64,000 bases of DNA, taken from Pycnopodia helianthoides. Its lineage: Eukaryota > Echinodermata > Asteroidea > Forcipulatida > Asteriidae. Under the pieces are notes generated by a model. The model saw nothing but the letters and a program-made list of their open reading frames with translations. It searched no databases and was not told the DNA's origin. The position numbers and the translations under genes are program-made. Shown one piece after another: positions 1 through 10,760 of the stretch. Within the stretch, counting starts at the first letter, position 1; each line of letters opens with the position of its first letter. The stretch is taken from NCBI GenBank assembly GCA_032158295.1, contig CM063258.1, positions 5,474,583-5,538,582 of the forward strand. Reading direction: 5' to 3'.

Positions 1-582
1 CCAATTCTCATACTCATGTAGTCTGTTCATGGCTTGGTTATAAAAGTAGTACGCCTACCAACACATGTACATCAGCTGTTGTTATGTTTCTTGGCCTTGC
101 TAGCTTTTGTGACATTCCATAGCCATTGTGTTGACGTGTAAAATGGTTTGTTTAAAGAGAGGTTTTGGAAGTTTTGGGATATATTTTTTCCAATTTCATA
201 CTCATGTAGTCTGTTCATGGCTTGGTTATAAAAGTAGTAGGCCTACCAACATTGAACATGTCAGCTGTTGTAATGTTTCTTGCCCTTGCTAGCTTTTGTG
301 ACATTCCATAGCCATTGTGTTGACGTGTAAAATGGTTTGTTTACAGAGAGGTTTTGGAAGTTTTGGGATATATTTTTTCCAATTTCATACTCATGTAGTC
401 TGTTCATGGCTTGTTATAAAAGAAGGATTCCTAGTACGTGTACATGTCAGCTGTTGTTATGTTTCTTGCCCTTGCTAGCTTTCTTGACATTCCAGAGCCA
501 TTGTGTTGACATGTTGTAAAATGGCTTGTTTACAGGGAGGTTTGGGAAGTTTTGGGATACATTCTTCCAATTTCATACTCAA
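1..582. repeat. 189-bp satellite, three copies and a stub, cut by the window edge
   Basis: Three consecutive copies start at 1, 190 and 379, each opening CCAATT(T)CATACTCATG and ending in TTTTGGGATATATT; a fourth begins at 567 and breaks off after about 15 bases. Period 188-189 bp. The array may extend to the left. Copies differ by scattered substitutions and one shortened middle section (third copy). Short ORFs inside are not coding. Confidence 0.9.
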
Positions 583-3058
583 TTGGCAAAGTGGTTTTTC
601 CATTCCTTACAAGTCTCCAAGAAGAGCAATGCATGGGGTACATTGTATAATACAGTAAAGGGTGCATCTTAGAGGCATTGTTGTAACCACAAGGAAGCCT
701 GAATTGATGTGTAAAATATTTCAATTGGGAAGGACGGAGTCTTTTGCCACTGTTTGTTCACTCGGGATTATTGGGCTGCCTCCAGGATGGTGCAAACCAT
801 GCCAAGAATGTTCTACCTCAATAATGATGACAGCAGGTCTTTCTCTGCTCAGTGAGTATTTTGATGGCGGAAGAATTAGGGCAGACCATTGGGTTCTGTG
901 GCAAGTTGGTTTAGGCCAAATTTTAAAAAAACGTGTTTAGCGTCCTCGCCTGCTTCCTTTTTAGAGGCCGCTTCGTATTTTTTTGTTCTTTTTTTTTAAG
1001 GATCCATTTTTACGATCTCTTACAACAACAAAAATTGATTCTAAAAAAAATAAACATCCTTATTTTTGACTATAGCACATAGAAAAAACACACAGAAAAA
1101 AGCTTTCAAAAATGTGTCGGGCAGCCATTTAAAAAAAAAAAAAAAAAAAGGGCCGCCTCCTCTTTTTTCAAAAAGGCAGGATGCTAAACATGTTTTTATT
1201 TTTTATTTTGCATTAAATGGTTTATGTATAGACTCCAAGTCTCATAGTTGTACACAAAAAGAAGTTTAAGGGCTGTGGTTTGGGGGAAGTGTTCTTAATG
1301 GGTTTACAGTGACCTTAAATTGACTGGAGGGCTTGGCTATTTCGGTATGCATTCATATATAGGCCATAACTGACACAACTGTAACCTACATTTGTTCGGA
1401 TTTAAGGCTGCCAATCTAGACACCCTCTTCTATGTTTTTAAGCAATCAAATTGTATTTGTACCCTACTTCACGGTCCCTCCACAATTTGATTCAATTTCA
1501 TATCCACCGGACTAATTTGAAAATAGGACTTCCCAAATTTGCTGCTACTGATCAAATACTTTAGTGTCAATGAGAGATCTAACATGTTTATCGACAGGTT
1601 AACAAAGTAAAGTGATGTGTACCCTTGCATGTTGTTCCCCAACATTTGGGCCTCTTTCCAAATCACAGTTCCAATTAAATACCAGCAAACTCATTCTTCT
1701 TAAATACCAGAGAGTTGTAATGTTATTTTACATGCACTGTATTGGTTCGTGGAACTCATCAGGTGACAAACTCCCCTGCATTGCACAAATATTGACTGTG
1801 TCAACAGCCATCAAAGTGCACTGCACCCATTGCCGGCTGCCTGGCTGCACCTGGCAGAATGAAGCATGCTAAATATGTGTACATACACCACTCAGTAATC
1901 AACACAGGATGCACAATAACAAAACAGCTTTTGGCCTCTTTGTTATCGACTATCTTCATGCAGATTAAGTAGCAAGTTTAATCAGACAGAAATCTGCCAT
2001 TGAGAAAGGAAATAGTTTGTTGCTCTTTTCTTTTAGGCTGTTCAATTTTAGCAAACAAAAATATGAAGTTTGCTGTACATGTAGGTGGTACAACCATCCA
2101 TGGAGGTAGAAATGGTATTTCCTTCTTCCAGCATTCACTGCCTTTGAGAAGCATGCACAATGGGTGTCTGATCGGGGTCAAGCAATTTTGCCTTCCTCCA
2201 GCATTCACTGCCTTTGAGCATGGAGGTAGGAGGCATGCACAATGGGTGTCTGATCGGGGTCAAGCAATTTTGCGTCAAATTCCTGTGCTAAACTGAAGGG
2301 ATCGGGGGAAATGGCCAAATTTGGGGTTGTAAATTATACATTGGAACCCTTTGCTTCTACTGCATTCCCATGCGTTTATCCCAGTGGGGAGAACAACAGG
2401 CTGGCCATCGGTGTGTACTCCGACAGCGGGATATGAAAGGGCTTATTTTGATGCTGAGCAATAAATGATGAACCCAATTTTGTCTGATAAATAGTAAGCA
2501 AACCTTGATCTGAAAATAGGATTTCAACACAATTTGTTTTGCTAATGTGGATATCACATTAAAACTAGAGCAAGAGCCAAATGTAAATAGTACATATTGC
2601 AAGTGGTGACTTTTATCAGATGGGATTTTACAATCTTTCAAATTTGTGTCGTATAAACAGCCTGCGAAACTTGTTCCGGTTCATCATTTATTACCCTGTA
2701 ATTCCTCATTTCATTATGCTAAACTGTTAAAGAAAACTTAATTCCATTTATCTTCTTGTACACAAACTGGAACTAATTCTCAATTCAGTTCGTGATCAGA
2801 TTTTCTTATCTCGCCGAAGGGGAGTTATACTGAAAATTTCTGGAATTTTGCTTCCCCAGCAAACCATCAAACCATGACATGGGTTTTCTCTGCATGACGT
2901 CCCCCTCAGAGACAGAAATTCATTGTGATGTTGTAATTTGGTACAAACCATGTGGCAGCCAGTCCCGTAACCTTAGCTGGGAGTAGTGGAGAAACCTTAG
3001 GTCATTGTCTTTGACCTTTTGAGGTCTGATGGGAAAAATTGGTGAATGTTGATGTTTT
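583..3058. other. Intergenic stretch without recognisable gene
   Basis: AT-rich with A- and T-runs (around 980-1145). The only structure I see is a direct duplication at 2121-2272. No ORF with protein-like composition. Confidence 0.5.
2121..2272 (+). repeat. Imperfect tandem duplication, about 70-83 bp
   Basis: Two copies, 2121-2189 and 2190-2272, share CATTCACTGCCTTTGAG and the later ATGGGTGTCTGATCGGGGTC. The second copy has an insertion that repeats the CATGGAGGTAG seen at 2099, suggesting slippage of a longer unit. Confidence 0.75.
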
Positions 3059-3506
3059 CAGATACTAAATTCTCAGATACTAAATTCTCAGATACTAAAT
3101 TCTCAGATACTAAATTCTCAGATACTAAATTCTCAGATACTAAATTCTCAGATACTAAATTCTCAGATACTAAATTCTCAGATACTAAATTCTCAGATAC
3201 TAAATTCTCAGATACTAAATTCTCAGATACTAAATTCTCAGATACTAAATTCTCAGATACTAAATTCTCAGATACTAAATTCTCAGATACTAAATTCTCA
3301 GATACTAAATTCTCAGATACTAAATTCTCAGATACTAAATTCTCAGATACTAAATTTCAGATACTAAATTCTCAGATACTAAATTCTCAGATACTAAATT
3401 CTCAGATACTAAATTCTCAGATACTAAATTCTCAGATACTAAATTCTCAGATACTAAATTCTCAGATACTAAATTCTCAGATACTATATTCTCAGATACT
3501 AAATTC
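3059..3506. repeat. 15-bp minisatellite, about 30 near-identical copies
   Basis: Unit CAGATACTAAATTCT. Copies are almost perfect: one single-base deletion near 3353 and one A-to-T change near 3487 are the only differences I see. Because 15 is a multiple of three, it reads as (SDTKF)n in one frame; that ORF is a by-product of the repeat. Confidence 0.97.
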
Positions 3507-3559
3507 CTCTACTTGTTACTGTGTACTATCTCCCAACAGTAAATAATATAAGAAGCACT

Positions 3560-4109
3560 TTAAAGGCACTGGACACTCTTGGTAATTACTCAAAATAATT
3601 GTTAGCATAAAAACCTACTTGGTAACGAGCAATGGAGAGCTGTTGATAGTATAAAACATTGTGAGAAACGGCTCCCTCTGAAGTAACGTAGTTTTTGAGA
3701 AGGAAGTAATTTCTCAGTAAAATATTGGATTGATTTGGAGACCTCACGCATGAGGTCTCGAAATCAAGCATCTGAAAGCACACAACTTCGTATGACAAGG
3801 GTGTTTTTTCTTCCATTATTATCTCGCAACTTCAAAGTATTTTGTGCATAAGTTGAGATACACCAAGTGAGAAGACTGGGTCCAATTTCATAGAGCTGCT
3901 TAAGCACAAAAAGTAGCTAAGCACAACAAAATTATGCTTACTAGAATAAGGTTACCAGCCAAACTGCCATGCCACATGTACAATTTGTGACTGGTATCCT
4001 GCTCATTTCTGCTTAGCAGAAAATTGTTAAGCAATCTTTTCTGCTTAAGCAGCTCCATGAAATTGGACCCTGGTCTTTGACAATTACCAAAGGTGTCCAT
4101 TGTCTTTAA
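3560..4109 (+). mobile_element. TTAA-flanked MITE (family E) with a nested MITE
   Basis: Starts TTAA-AGGCACTGGACAC and ends GTGTCCATTGTCT-TTAA, an inverted pair. Net length about 359 bp once the 191-bp inner element at 3879-4069 is taken out. Related copies lie at 16682-16958 (internally deleted) and 53897-54294 (opposite orientation). No coding capacity. TTAA target sites suggest a piggyBac- or Kolobok-type source. Confidence 0.85.
3879..4069. mobile_element. CTG-target MITE (family B) nested in family E
   Basis: 191 bp with long inverted ends GGTCCAATTTCATAGAGC / GCTCCATGAAATTGGACC, flanked by CTG at 3876-3878 and 4070-4072. The empty site is visible in the related copy near 16915 (GAAGACTGGTCTTTGAC), so a 3-bp CTG duplication is directly shown. 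Confidence 0.92.
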
Positions 4110-4240
4110 GGCCATGTCTGAATTAACGGCTGAGGCTGAGGCTGCTGCCGGATTGCCCAAAAGTTCTATTCTTCAACAATGTTCGATGCAGCCAGTGGCC
4201 ATAGCCGTAGCCACAGTGGCTTGATTCTAATTCGGCCTTA
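4107..4240. mobile_element. MITE-like element with TAAGGCC ends (family K)
   Basis: Inverted termini TAAGGCCATGTCTGAATT / AATTCGGCCTTA around GC-rich GGCTGAGGCTG and CAGTGGCC(AT)AGCC motifs. It abuts the family E element. A partial copy runs off the right window edge (63942), and similar CTATGGCTATGGCT blocks lie near 19330 and 37370. Confidence 0.7.
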
Positions 4241-4424
4241 TTATAATTATATTGTTTCAATGCACCTTAATTTTTGAAACCCACCATTCTGAGTTTCAAT
4301 GTCAGGAAACGGCTTGCTGTGAAGATAGTTGTGTTTGCTGTAAAGCTTGTCTAAATTTGCACACCTTATGCAGGCCTGATTCCTATAAGGTCAAGGCAGA
4401 TTTTCTAATATAGGGCACCTTTAT

Positions 4425-4521
4425 GAGGAAACTTGAAAATTCCACTAGAACAGTTCAAGGGCACCAAGGCATGAAGGCAATGACCAGGGGCATGGTGGTT
4501 ATTGCTTTAGTTGCCCGATGG
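4425..4521 (-). mobile_element. Family L MITE fragment
   Basis: Contains AAGGGCACCAAGGC and GGCAATGACCAGGGGCAT, the reverse of the motif that forms the 21-bp array in DDR intron 10. It is cut off by the adjoining family A element. Confidence 0.6.
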
Positions 4522-4687
4522 AGGCCTGGAATTACACGGAGGCCACGGAGGCCATGGCCTCTGTTGCCCTGGTCTTGGCCTTGGTGCCCCTTCAGAGGTT
4601 CCCCATAGACTTTAAGATTTTCCAATGGAAGTGCCCTTTGAAATATGAAAATGGCCTTGCCCTCTCAAAGACGAAATTCCAGGCCTG
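4522..4687 (+). mobile_element. Family A MITE (AGGCCTGGAATT ends), copy 1
   Basis: About 165 bp with inverted ends AGGCCTGGAATT / AAATTCCAGGCCTG and internal GGAGGCCATGGCC. Flanked by CGATGG on both sides. One of eight copies in this window, in both orientations. No ORF of its own. Confidence 0.85.
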
Positions 4688-4699
4688 CCGATGGATTTT

Positions 4700-4880
4700 G
4701 AATGATAGATCGTGGAGGAAGGAAACTGCACTAAGCAGCCTGCAATGATGTCATGTAGTGAAAAATGCAAATGAAGTACACAGTAGTTCAGTGCTCAGTT
4801 GTGCCACCATACACAACCCTTGCAGTTGAAAGGTTTTGAGTCATTGATCAACTCACTGAAAAACGTTACCCAGAGCAAAC
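4700..4880. repeat. Dispersed repeat with GTTGTGCCACC motif
   Basis: CAGTTGTGCCACCATACAC and ACTCACTGAAAAACGTTACC recur at about 27800-28010, 54900-55060 and 62655-62740 in diverged form. Boundaries are unclear. Confidence 0.5.
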
Positions 4881-4960
4881 TTGTTGTCTAGTTATATCCT
4901 TATAAAGACAATTGCCAGTTCAATTTAAAAACAGAAAAATCCCTTTAAATGTACTGTATA

Positions 4961-5312
4961 CAGGGCTCGAATTTGACACTGGACCGCAGGCCCAAGGCCA
5001 GTGATTTTAGCATCGGGCCAGTAAACTCACATTCGGACAAGTCCGGCGTTCTTGTGTTTGTGTTCAAATGTTGACTATCAGTCTGATAAATACAATTCTG
5101 TTGATTATCAAAGACTACATACCCATAATATACAAAAGAGATCAATTTTCTCTTAGTGCTTTTTCAAATTCAAACGGTTCAAATATTAACCTGTTTAGGC
5201 TTTTTTCTTCTCACTTCAATTCTGGTCTTGTACTCAAAAATTCTGGTCCAGTAAATATTTTTAGCTACAAGCCCTGCGGTCTTGTGGGTTTTCCCCCCAA
5301 ATTCTAGCCCTG
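4961..5312 (+). mobile_element. Family I element (CAGGGCTCGAATTT ends), copy 1
   Basis: 352 bp with inverted ends CAGGGCTCGAATTT / AAATTCTAGCCCTG. GTATA flanks both sides (5-bp duplication). Internal marker CCAGTAAACTCA. Other copies: 7355-7568, 12951-13291 (diverged), 27344-27758, 39364-39763. Confidence 0.82.
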
Positions 5313-5844
5313 GTATAGATGCAAGTATTTAGGATATTTAACAAGTTTCCTTGTTTAGCTCTTTTGCTAATTACATATCCTGTATTTTGACAAGCTGGCA
5401 TCAAGTGTTGTAAAGAGATCAAACGCTTATTGAAAATAGCTCCCGGTGTCAAAGGAGGGGCAATTGTCACGGTGCTAAAATCCAGAATTACCGTTCGCCA
5501 TAATTTTCCTTCTAAAATTAGCAAATTTCCAGTCACTCTGTATGTTGTTAATCGGCTTAGTTTGCAGAAGGAACAATTGTCTGGGTAAACGCACTGTAGA
5601 GGTTGTGAATAATTGATAAAGAGTTGCTTTTTGACTCTGAGGTGTGAAGTCATCTTTTAAAGCAGGTGGTTTTTTATTAAGTGTTTAATTTGGGGAAGTA
5701 AAGTCTATGTATTGGATTCAACAAGGTCATTTGATGCATTTCTCTTGAACATTTTCCAGTGAAACGTATCATGCTTTCTCTGTTCATAAAAGCTTTACAG
5801 TTGAAACCAAAAATTATTGTGCTGTAAGTATACACTTTAAGTTG
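5313..5844. other. Intergenic stretch without recognisable feature
   Basis: AT-rich. The reverse-strand 130-codon opening here has no protein-like composition and overlaps the family I element. Confidence 0.4.
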
Positions 5845-6296
5845 TATTAATACACTTTCATAAATACCTGGGACAGTTTATCCATTCTGATTGGACGAGA
5901 GGACGTCACGTGGGGGTGTTTAAACGGACGGTATAACACCGGAAAGAAGTGTTTGAACACACCTGTGGCGCGCAAGGTTACACGCAGGCGCTAATTTACG
6001 CGAAACGCAATCAACACCATATTAGTGTTATGACGCGCGCGTACGCACAACTGTTGAGCGTGGCATGTATATCCTTCACGAAACAGGGCTCGAGGACGTG
6101 ACAGGAAATGAAAGCCAACAATATTACGCTTTTTAACAAAAAGGGCATTTATGAATGGCCCTTGCAGGGCCGTGGCCGTGCGATAAAGGACCTCGCCTTC
6201 GGCTTGGTCCTTTATCACACGGCCACGAACCTGCCGGTTTTAAACGGCCGGTTAAGACCGCGTCACTACCCTTTTATTCCCTTATTAATACACTTT
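5845..6296. mobile_element. Insertion candidate flanked by a 14-bp direct repeat, with hairpin
   Basis: TATTAATACACTTT occurs at 5845-5858 and 6283-6296 and brackets a 424-bp segment much richer in CpG than its surroundings (GTCACGTGG, GCGCGCGTACGC). Inside is a hairpin at about 6170-6230: CGTGGCCGTGCGATAAAGGACC-like arm, loop CCTTCGGC, and the complementary arm. No ORF of note. Class unknown. Confidence 0.55.
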
Positions 6297-6683
6297 AAAA
6301 TAAGAGGCCTTTTTCTCCTCTCAATTTACCTATAACTAAAACAAAAAACTGCACCGCATACAAGAAGGTACATGGACAAGCCTCAAGCAATCATTTGAAT
6401 GGAACGGCCGAGCTGTATGTTTTTTGATACGGTGTGATTATGTATGCCATAGCTGAATTGCCCGTGGTCTAATTGCCAGAGTAGAACTACCGAGCTCATC
6501 AATGATATCCCGGAACGGTCTGGTCCACTCAGGCTTGTCGCCACCGATTTTAACACTCTGCCACCTCCGTTGAAAAATACCGTCATTCTGGTGATAAACC
6601 AAACGGGTGCAGCGTTTAATTTTTTAGTAGAGAGCAGGATGTCATATCCAGATGTCGTCGGAGTTAAATTAAGATGGAATTCT

Positions 6684-6838
6684 TCATATTCCCCAGACAC
6701 TCGAGTTAAGGAGCGACGGAATCTTCAAAGCTTGTGAAAACAAAGCGTTGAGTTCTTTGGCTTCTGAGATACAGACAGTGTCTGGATGCTTTAGCACTAA
6801 ATCTTTGAATGATGCTCTGTCGCCTTTGTCAAGGGAAT
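6684..6838 (-). other. Weak candidate exon or pseudo-exon, reverse strand
   Basis: Directly after a pyrimidine tract and AG (reverse strand, CCCCCTGCTGTTAAG) lie 51 open codons with protein-like composition, including DRASFKDLVLKHPDTVC and EAKELNALFSQALKIPSLL, ending in TGA. The next frame stays open for about 100 codons more (6383-6700). I do not recognise a family. It could be a remnant of a gene or retrocopy, or chance. Confidence 0.2.
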
Positions 6839-6844
6839 CTTAAC

Positions 6845-7354
6845 AGCAGGGGGAAAAAAAATCCAGAAAACACTGAGAGCAAAAGAGTGCTATAAAAACC
6901 CCAAATTAGTTTAACGGGAAGTCAGCTAATTTAAAGAGTTAGGCCTAGTATCTTTCAGAAAATCAGTTTTTGATGAACATGTGTGAACACCTTTTCTGAT
7001 GTGTATCGTGTACTTTAGTAAGTCTGTCTGGCTAGTGCAATGATCGTAAAGCGCAGCGAGGGACAAGATGGGCAACAGGAGCTCTATGTTGTTAGAATGT
7101 GAAGCACATCATGTGCCCATTTCAGTAAGCAAATGTTCTGTTAAATGATAATGTCGCTATACCATCTTTGGTCTAGTGTCTGTACTGTATGTTTTTTTTT
7201 TTCTTTCTTAATAAATTGTTTCTCATTGAACACTTTGGTCCCGTGTAGGGTAAATGATATTAGTGCACTCACAGTTAGTTAAGAAAGAGTATAAGGAGGT
7301 AGAATGAAGGGCAGGGGATTCAAATTATTTGGAAGTGGAAATGGGGGTGTAATC
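6845..7354. other. Intergenic stretch without recognisable feature
   Basis: No ORF or repeat that I can identify; one T-run near 7190. Confidence 0.4.
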
Positions 7355-7568
7355 CAGAGCTTGAATTTTGAGAAAATTTCCACAAAACCACATGTCTTGT
7401 ACATGTAGCTCTGAATTTTTGTCACTGGATCAGAAATGTTTGTTTACAAGACCTAAAATATTTCAATTTCAAGGAGAAGGTTTGGAGTTTTTGGGGAAAA
7501 ATACAGGCCCGATGATAAAATTCCTGGAAGCTAGCCAATGGTCCAGTGGGTATATTTTGAGCCCTGAG
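7355..7568 (-). mobile_element. Family I element, shortened copy
   Basis: Begins CCAGAGCTTGAATTTTG and ends GAGCCCTGAG; about 210 bp, lacking the middle of the 350-400 bp full-length copies. Confidence 0.6.
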
Positions 7569-8118
7569 TGTAATGTAATTCCAAACTGACACTGCGCACA
7601 TTCTGTTTGTCAGTATTCAAAATATAGAATCAATCAACATTATTTCCCTTCCCTCACATCATTTCATCATGGTTCAATTTTGTTTCAATTCCCTATGCTG
7701 TCAGTCAACACAGTGTGGGTCTTGGCCAAGATCATCTATATTTAGTCGAGCAGCTCACCAAATTGTTGATGCCACAGTGGGGGGTTCTGTATTATACACT
7801 AATGCTCTAGCAATGGAGCAGCACATCATGGGCTACTACTACGCAGGGGAAGTGCAGCTAACTCACAACTGTAAATCAAGTAGACTCTTACTTCATTGTT
7901 AGTTTGGTTTTACTTCCTCATACTATACAATTTGAAAAAGTTTGACAAGGAAAGCTGTGATTATTTTGTTATTCCCCCCTCGCTGTTTGCTCTTTTATTT
8001 AAATACAAAGCTGCAGACGCAGACTGAGTTTGGAACACATGTAGTCATTTTCCCTCTTTGGTCCAGGGTTCAAATACTCACCCTATTGAACTGTCATGAC
8101 TCAAAAGCTATTTTCTGT

Positions 8119-8592
8119 CACGGCATTGTTCAGTTTCTGGCAATAAAACCCAAACTGGATGCTGCCGAGTTTGGATCAATTCACTCCTTTTCTTTCTTCG
8201 GGCATCATCTACAACGACATTTTCTACCTTAACATTTTGGGGTTCCTGAACAGTCGCACAATTCTTTCCAATCGTGCTACTTTCCTGGCATCTTCCTCTA
8301 GGCATAAAGAATTGCAGCGATTTTTCTGGCACGGCTTTGTTCAGTTTCTGGCAATAAAACCCAAACTGGATGCTGCCGAGTTTGGATCAATTCACTCTTT
8401 CTCTTTCTTCGAGGCATCATCCAGAACGACATTTTTCTACCTGAACATTTTGGGGTTCCTGAACAGTCGCACAATTCTAACTTCAAGTACCCGAAATGAT
8501 GATTGGAAGCGTAGAAGGATTTTGTGCATTATCCTTTCCAATCATGCTAGTTTCCTGGCGTCTTCCTTTAGGCATAAAGAATTGCAGCGATG
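8119..8592 (+). repeat. Tandem duplication of about 211 bp
   Basis: Copies 8119-8329 and 8330-8592 share long identical stretches (TTCAGTTTCTGGCAATAAAA, TTTTGGGGTTCCTGAACAGT, AGGCATAAAGAATTGCAGCG). The second carries about 55 extra bases around 8480-8535. The shared reading frames look non-coding. Confidence 0.85.
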
Positions 8593-8800
8593 CGCTCATT
8601 ATTGATTTCCTATTACCAGTGCTATTGATTTCCTGTGTCAAGTGGACTGAGTTTGGCTAAGCTTTAAAGTCTTTCCCTTATGGCTAAACCGCCTGGCCTA
8701 TTGATTTATAGAATGGCTTCATTTATGGGATTGTGGATTATACAAGCTGGACAGTAATGTGAAATTATGAATCAATACTGTGTTTGTGTCAATGCTTGTG

Positions 8801-8967
8801 CAGGCCATGGAATTTCATCATTGAGAGGGCAAGGCCATTTTTATTTGCAAGGGCACTTCCGTTGGAAAATCTCAAAGTCTATGGGAAACTTTTGAAGGGG
8901 CACCAAGGCCAAGGACCAGGGCAACGGAGGCCATGGCCTCTGTGGGCCTCCGTGTAATTCCGGCCTG
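8801..8967 (-). mobile_element. Family A MITE, copy 2
   Basis: Reverse orientation, CAGGCCATGGAATTTCAT to GTAATTCCGGCCTG. A perfect 6-bp flank duplication CTTGTG lies on both sides (8795-8800 and 8968-8973). This is the clearest evidence for the target-site length of the family. Confidence 0.9.
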
Positions 8968-8973
8968 CTTGTG

Positions 8974-10082
8974 TCATCCTGATGGAACGGTGTCTCCCCT
9001 GCAGTACAACTACAGGTCTCTCCAAAAACTTAAGGAGGGACAGGAATGTGGACAGGAGGTTCCCATCCCTCAGTGTCTTAACTGTGACACCCTGTAATAA
9101 GTACCAACGGGCCAATGATAGTTCATAATTAGCAGATTTAATTTCTCCATTTAACGGGCTGTTTAAACATCTTTAGACAATCCGCAGCATTGAATGGTTT
9201 TTTGATAATTTGGTCTTCATTTATTACAACTCTAACTTTACAAAATGATGTACTATGCATACAACAATGGCATTATGTGATACATCATTACCGGACCATG
9301 CAAAGTGTACTCTTCAAAAACATGTCCAGTGCTTAAATATTGGTTTTTTAGTTTTGTTGTACCATGACGCCGACGACTGGAATGCTAGGCATATTCCCAG
9401 ACCATGGAGAAAATGTGACAATTGTGATAGTTTCTATAAAGCAACTAATCCCCTATCAGTGCTTTGCATCCTTGGGACAATAATAAAACCAATCCCTTTC
9501 CCTCCCTTGGGGCTAATCCGGAACAAAGCAGCAAACAATTTTATTTGTTGGGGGCTACACATAGCCAGGGGGGGGAAGGGTGAAGTTAATTTGAATACAA
9601 CAGACAAGGTTAGTGTGAAATTCATTTGGGCGATCATAATCCACTGTGACTATTGAAGGCTTGCGTAGTCTGTTTGGGTTGTTGGGAATGACTTGAGTGT
9701 AATGAGATGTGAAGTGTGTTCCGATGTCCGCCACAGCCTTGAACTTTACATGATCGGATGAAATTTAAAAACAATTAAATTTCGACCACCAGTGAAGGAC
9801 GACTAAACCGAGCACAGCAAGTCAAAGAAAAAGGGATTTAATAAAGAACAAAGACAAACAAATTGTCACCAGATGGGAAATTTATTGAAATTTGTTAACA
9901 GCAATTAATGTTTTTGAAAGCAGTTTCAATGGACAATTGAAAGAATTGCACCCCCCCCCATAAGCCATCTTGAGATATGGTGGACACAAATTACCAGAGC
10001 ACTAATTGATTTAGGTAAATTAGTCTGTATACACCTAAAACCAAACAGTGCACTCCTAGAGTCCGCCATACCTCAAAAAGGC
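8974..10082. other. Intergenic stretch without recognisable feature
   Basis: A 133-codon opening at 9255-9656 has no protein-like bias. A C-run lies near 9950. Nothing else is supported. Confidence 0.4.
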
Positions 10083-10760
10083 TAATTGTACTTATTTATA
10101 AGTAATAATACTAATAACAATAATAGATATTGCATGGCACCTTTAACAAGCGAAAACCTCTAGCAGAGGCTAAACATAAATAGAAATGAGAAAGGTTTTG
10201 AGAAGTTTTTTTTGACAATCTGAATTGAAAAAGAGTCTCTGAATGTGAGTCAGGGAGTTTGTTACATTCCCTTGGGCCGGCCATGGAAAAGTCTTGTACT
10301 ACAAACACAAATTTATGTTAAGATAGAAACGGGAAGTATCTGATGAAGACCGAAACCGCCTGCATACCTGGGACCAGAATTGTCTGCAGGTCAAATCAGG
10401 TAGGGAGGAGAGCCCTACGCCATGTTGACACTAGAAAAGATTGAGAAGTATCATTTGAAAAACATTGCATTGTTTGGCTGGTAACCGGTGTAGTTGTTGC
10501 AGAAGTTCAGAGAACCGGTCGTAGCAGCCGGAGCAGCTTGATTATTGACTTTCCAGAGTCTGTTTAGTCTCCCCGTGATTGACACCGTACGACAAAGAAT
10601 TGCAGTCGTCAAGGCAAGATAGGATGAGAGATCGTACTGCACGATGGCAAGTGAGTTGATCAATGTATTTGCGAACGCGATTCAAGTTGTATAAATAGAA
10701 GTTTAAGGATCGACAGATAGAGGTGATATGTTTCAAGTGATATGTACTGTACATGGTTTC
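10083..10760 (-). mobile_element. Decayed non-LTR retrotransposon (CR1/L2-like) fragment
   Basis: On the reverse strand, 10754-10542 reads TYHLKHITSICRSLNFYLYN and, further on, SCLDDCNSLSYGV, matching the reverse-transcriptase C-terminal pattern (HLrnI...SrLDYCNsLlyG) of CR1/L2-type LINEs. The 10083-10140 end has AATAATA-type simple sequence as expected at such a 3' end. Frame is broken; 5' truncated. Confidence 0.6.

Noticed and set aside
3046..3546. 166-codon ORF (SDTKF)20
   Set aside because: Product of a 15-bp tandem repeat; after the one-base deletion the frame changes to (QILNS)n, showing no selection for frame.
5261..5653. 130-codon reverse-strand ORF
   Set aside because: No protein-like composition, and it overlaps a family I element end.
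6383..6700. Calling the 105-codon reverse ORF a confirmed exon
   Set aside because: No recognisable family and the better-supported 51-codon piece is in another frame; kept only as a weak candidate.
9255..9656. 133-codon + strand ORF
   Set aside because: Composition and codon use look random; no domain, no splice context.
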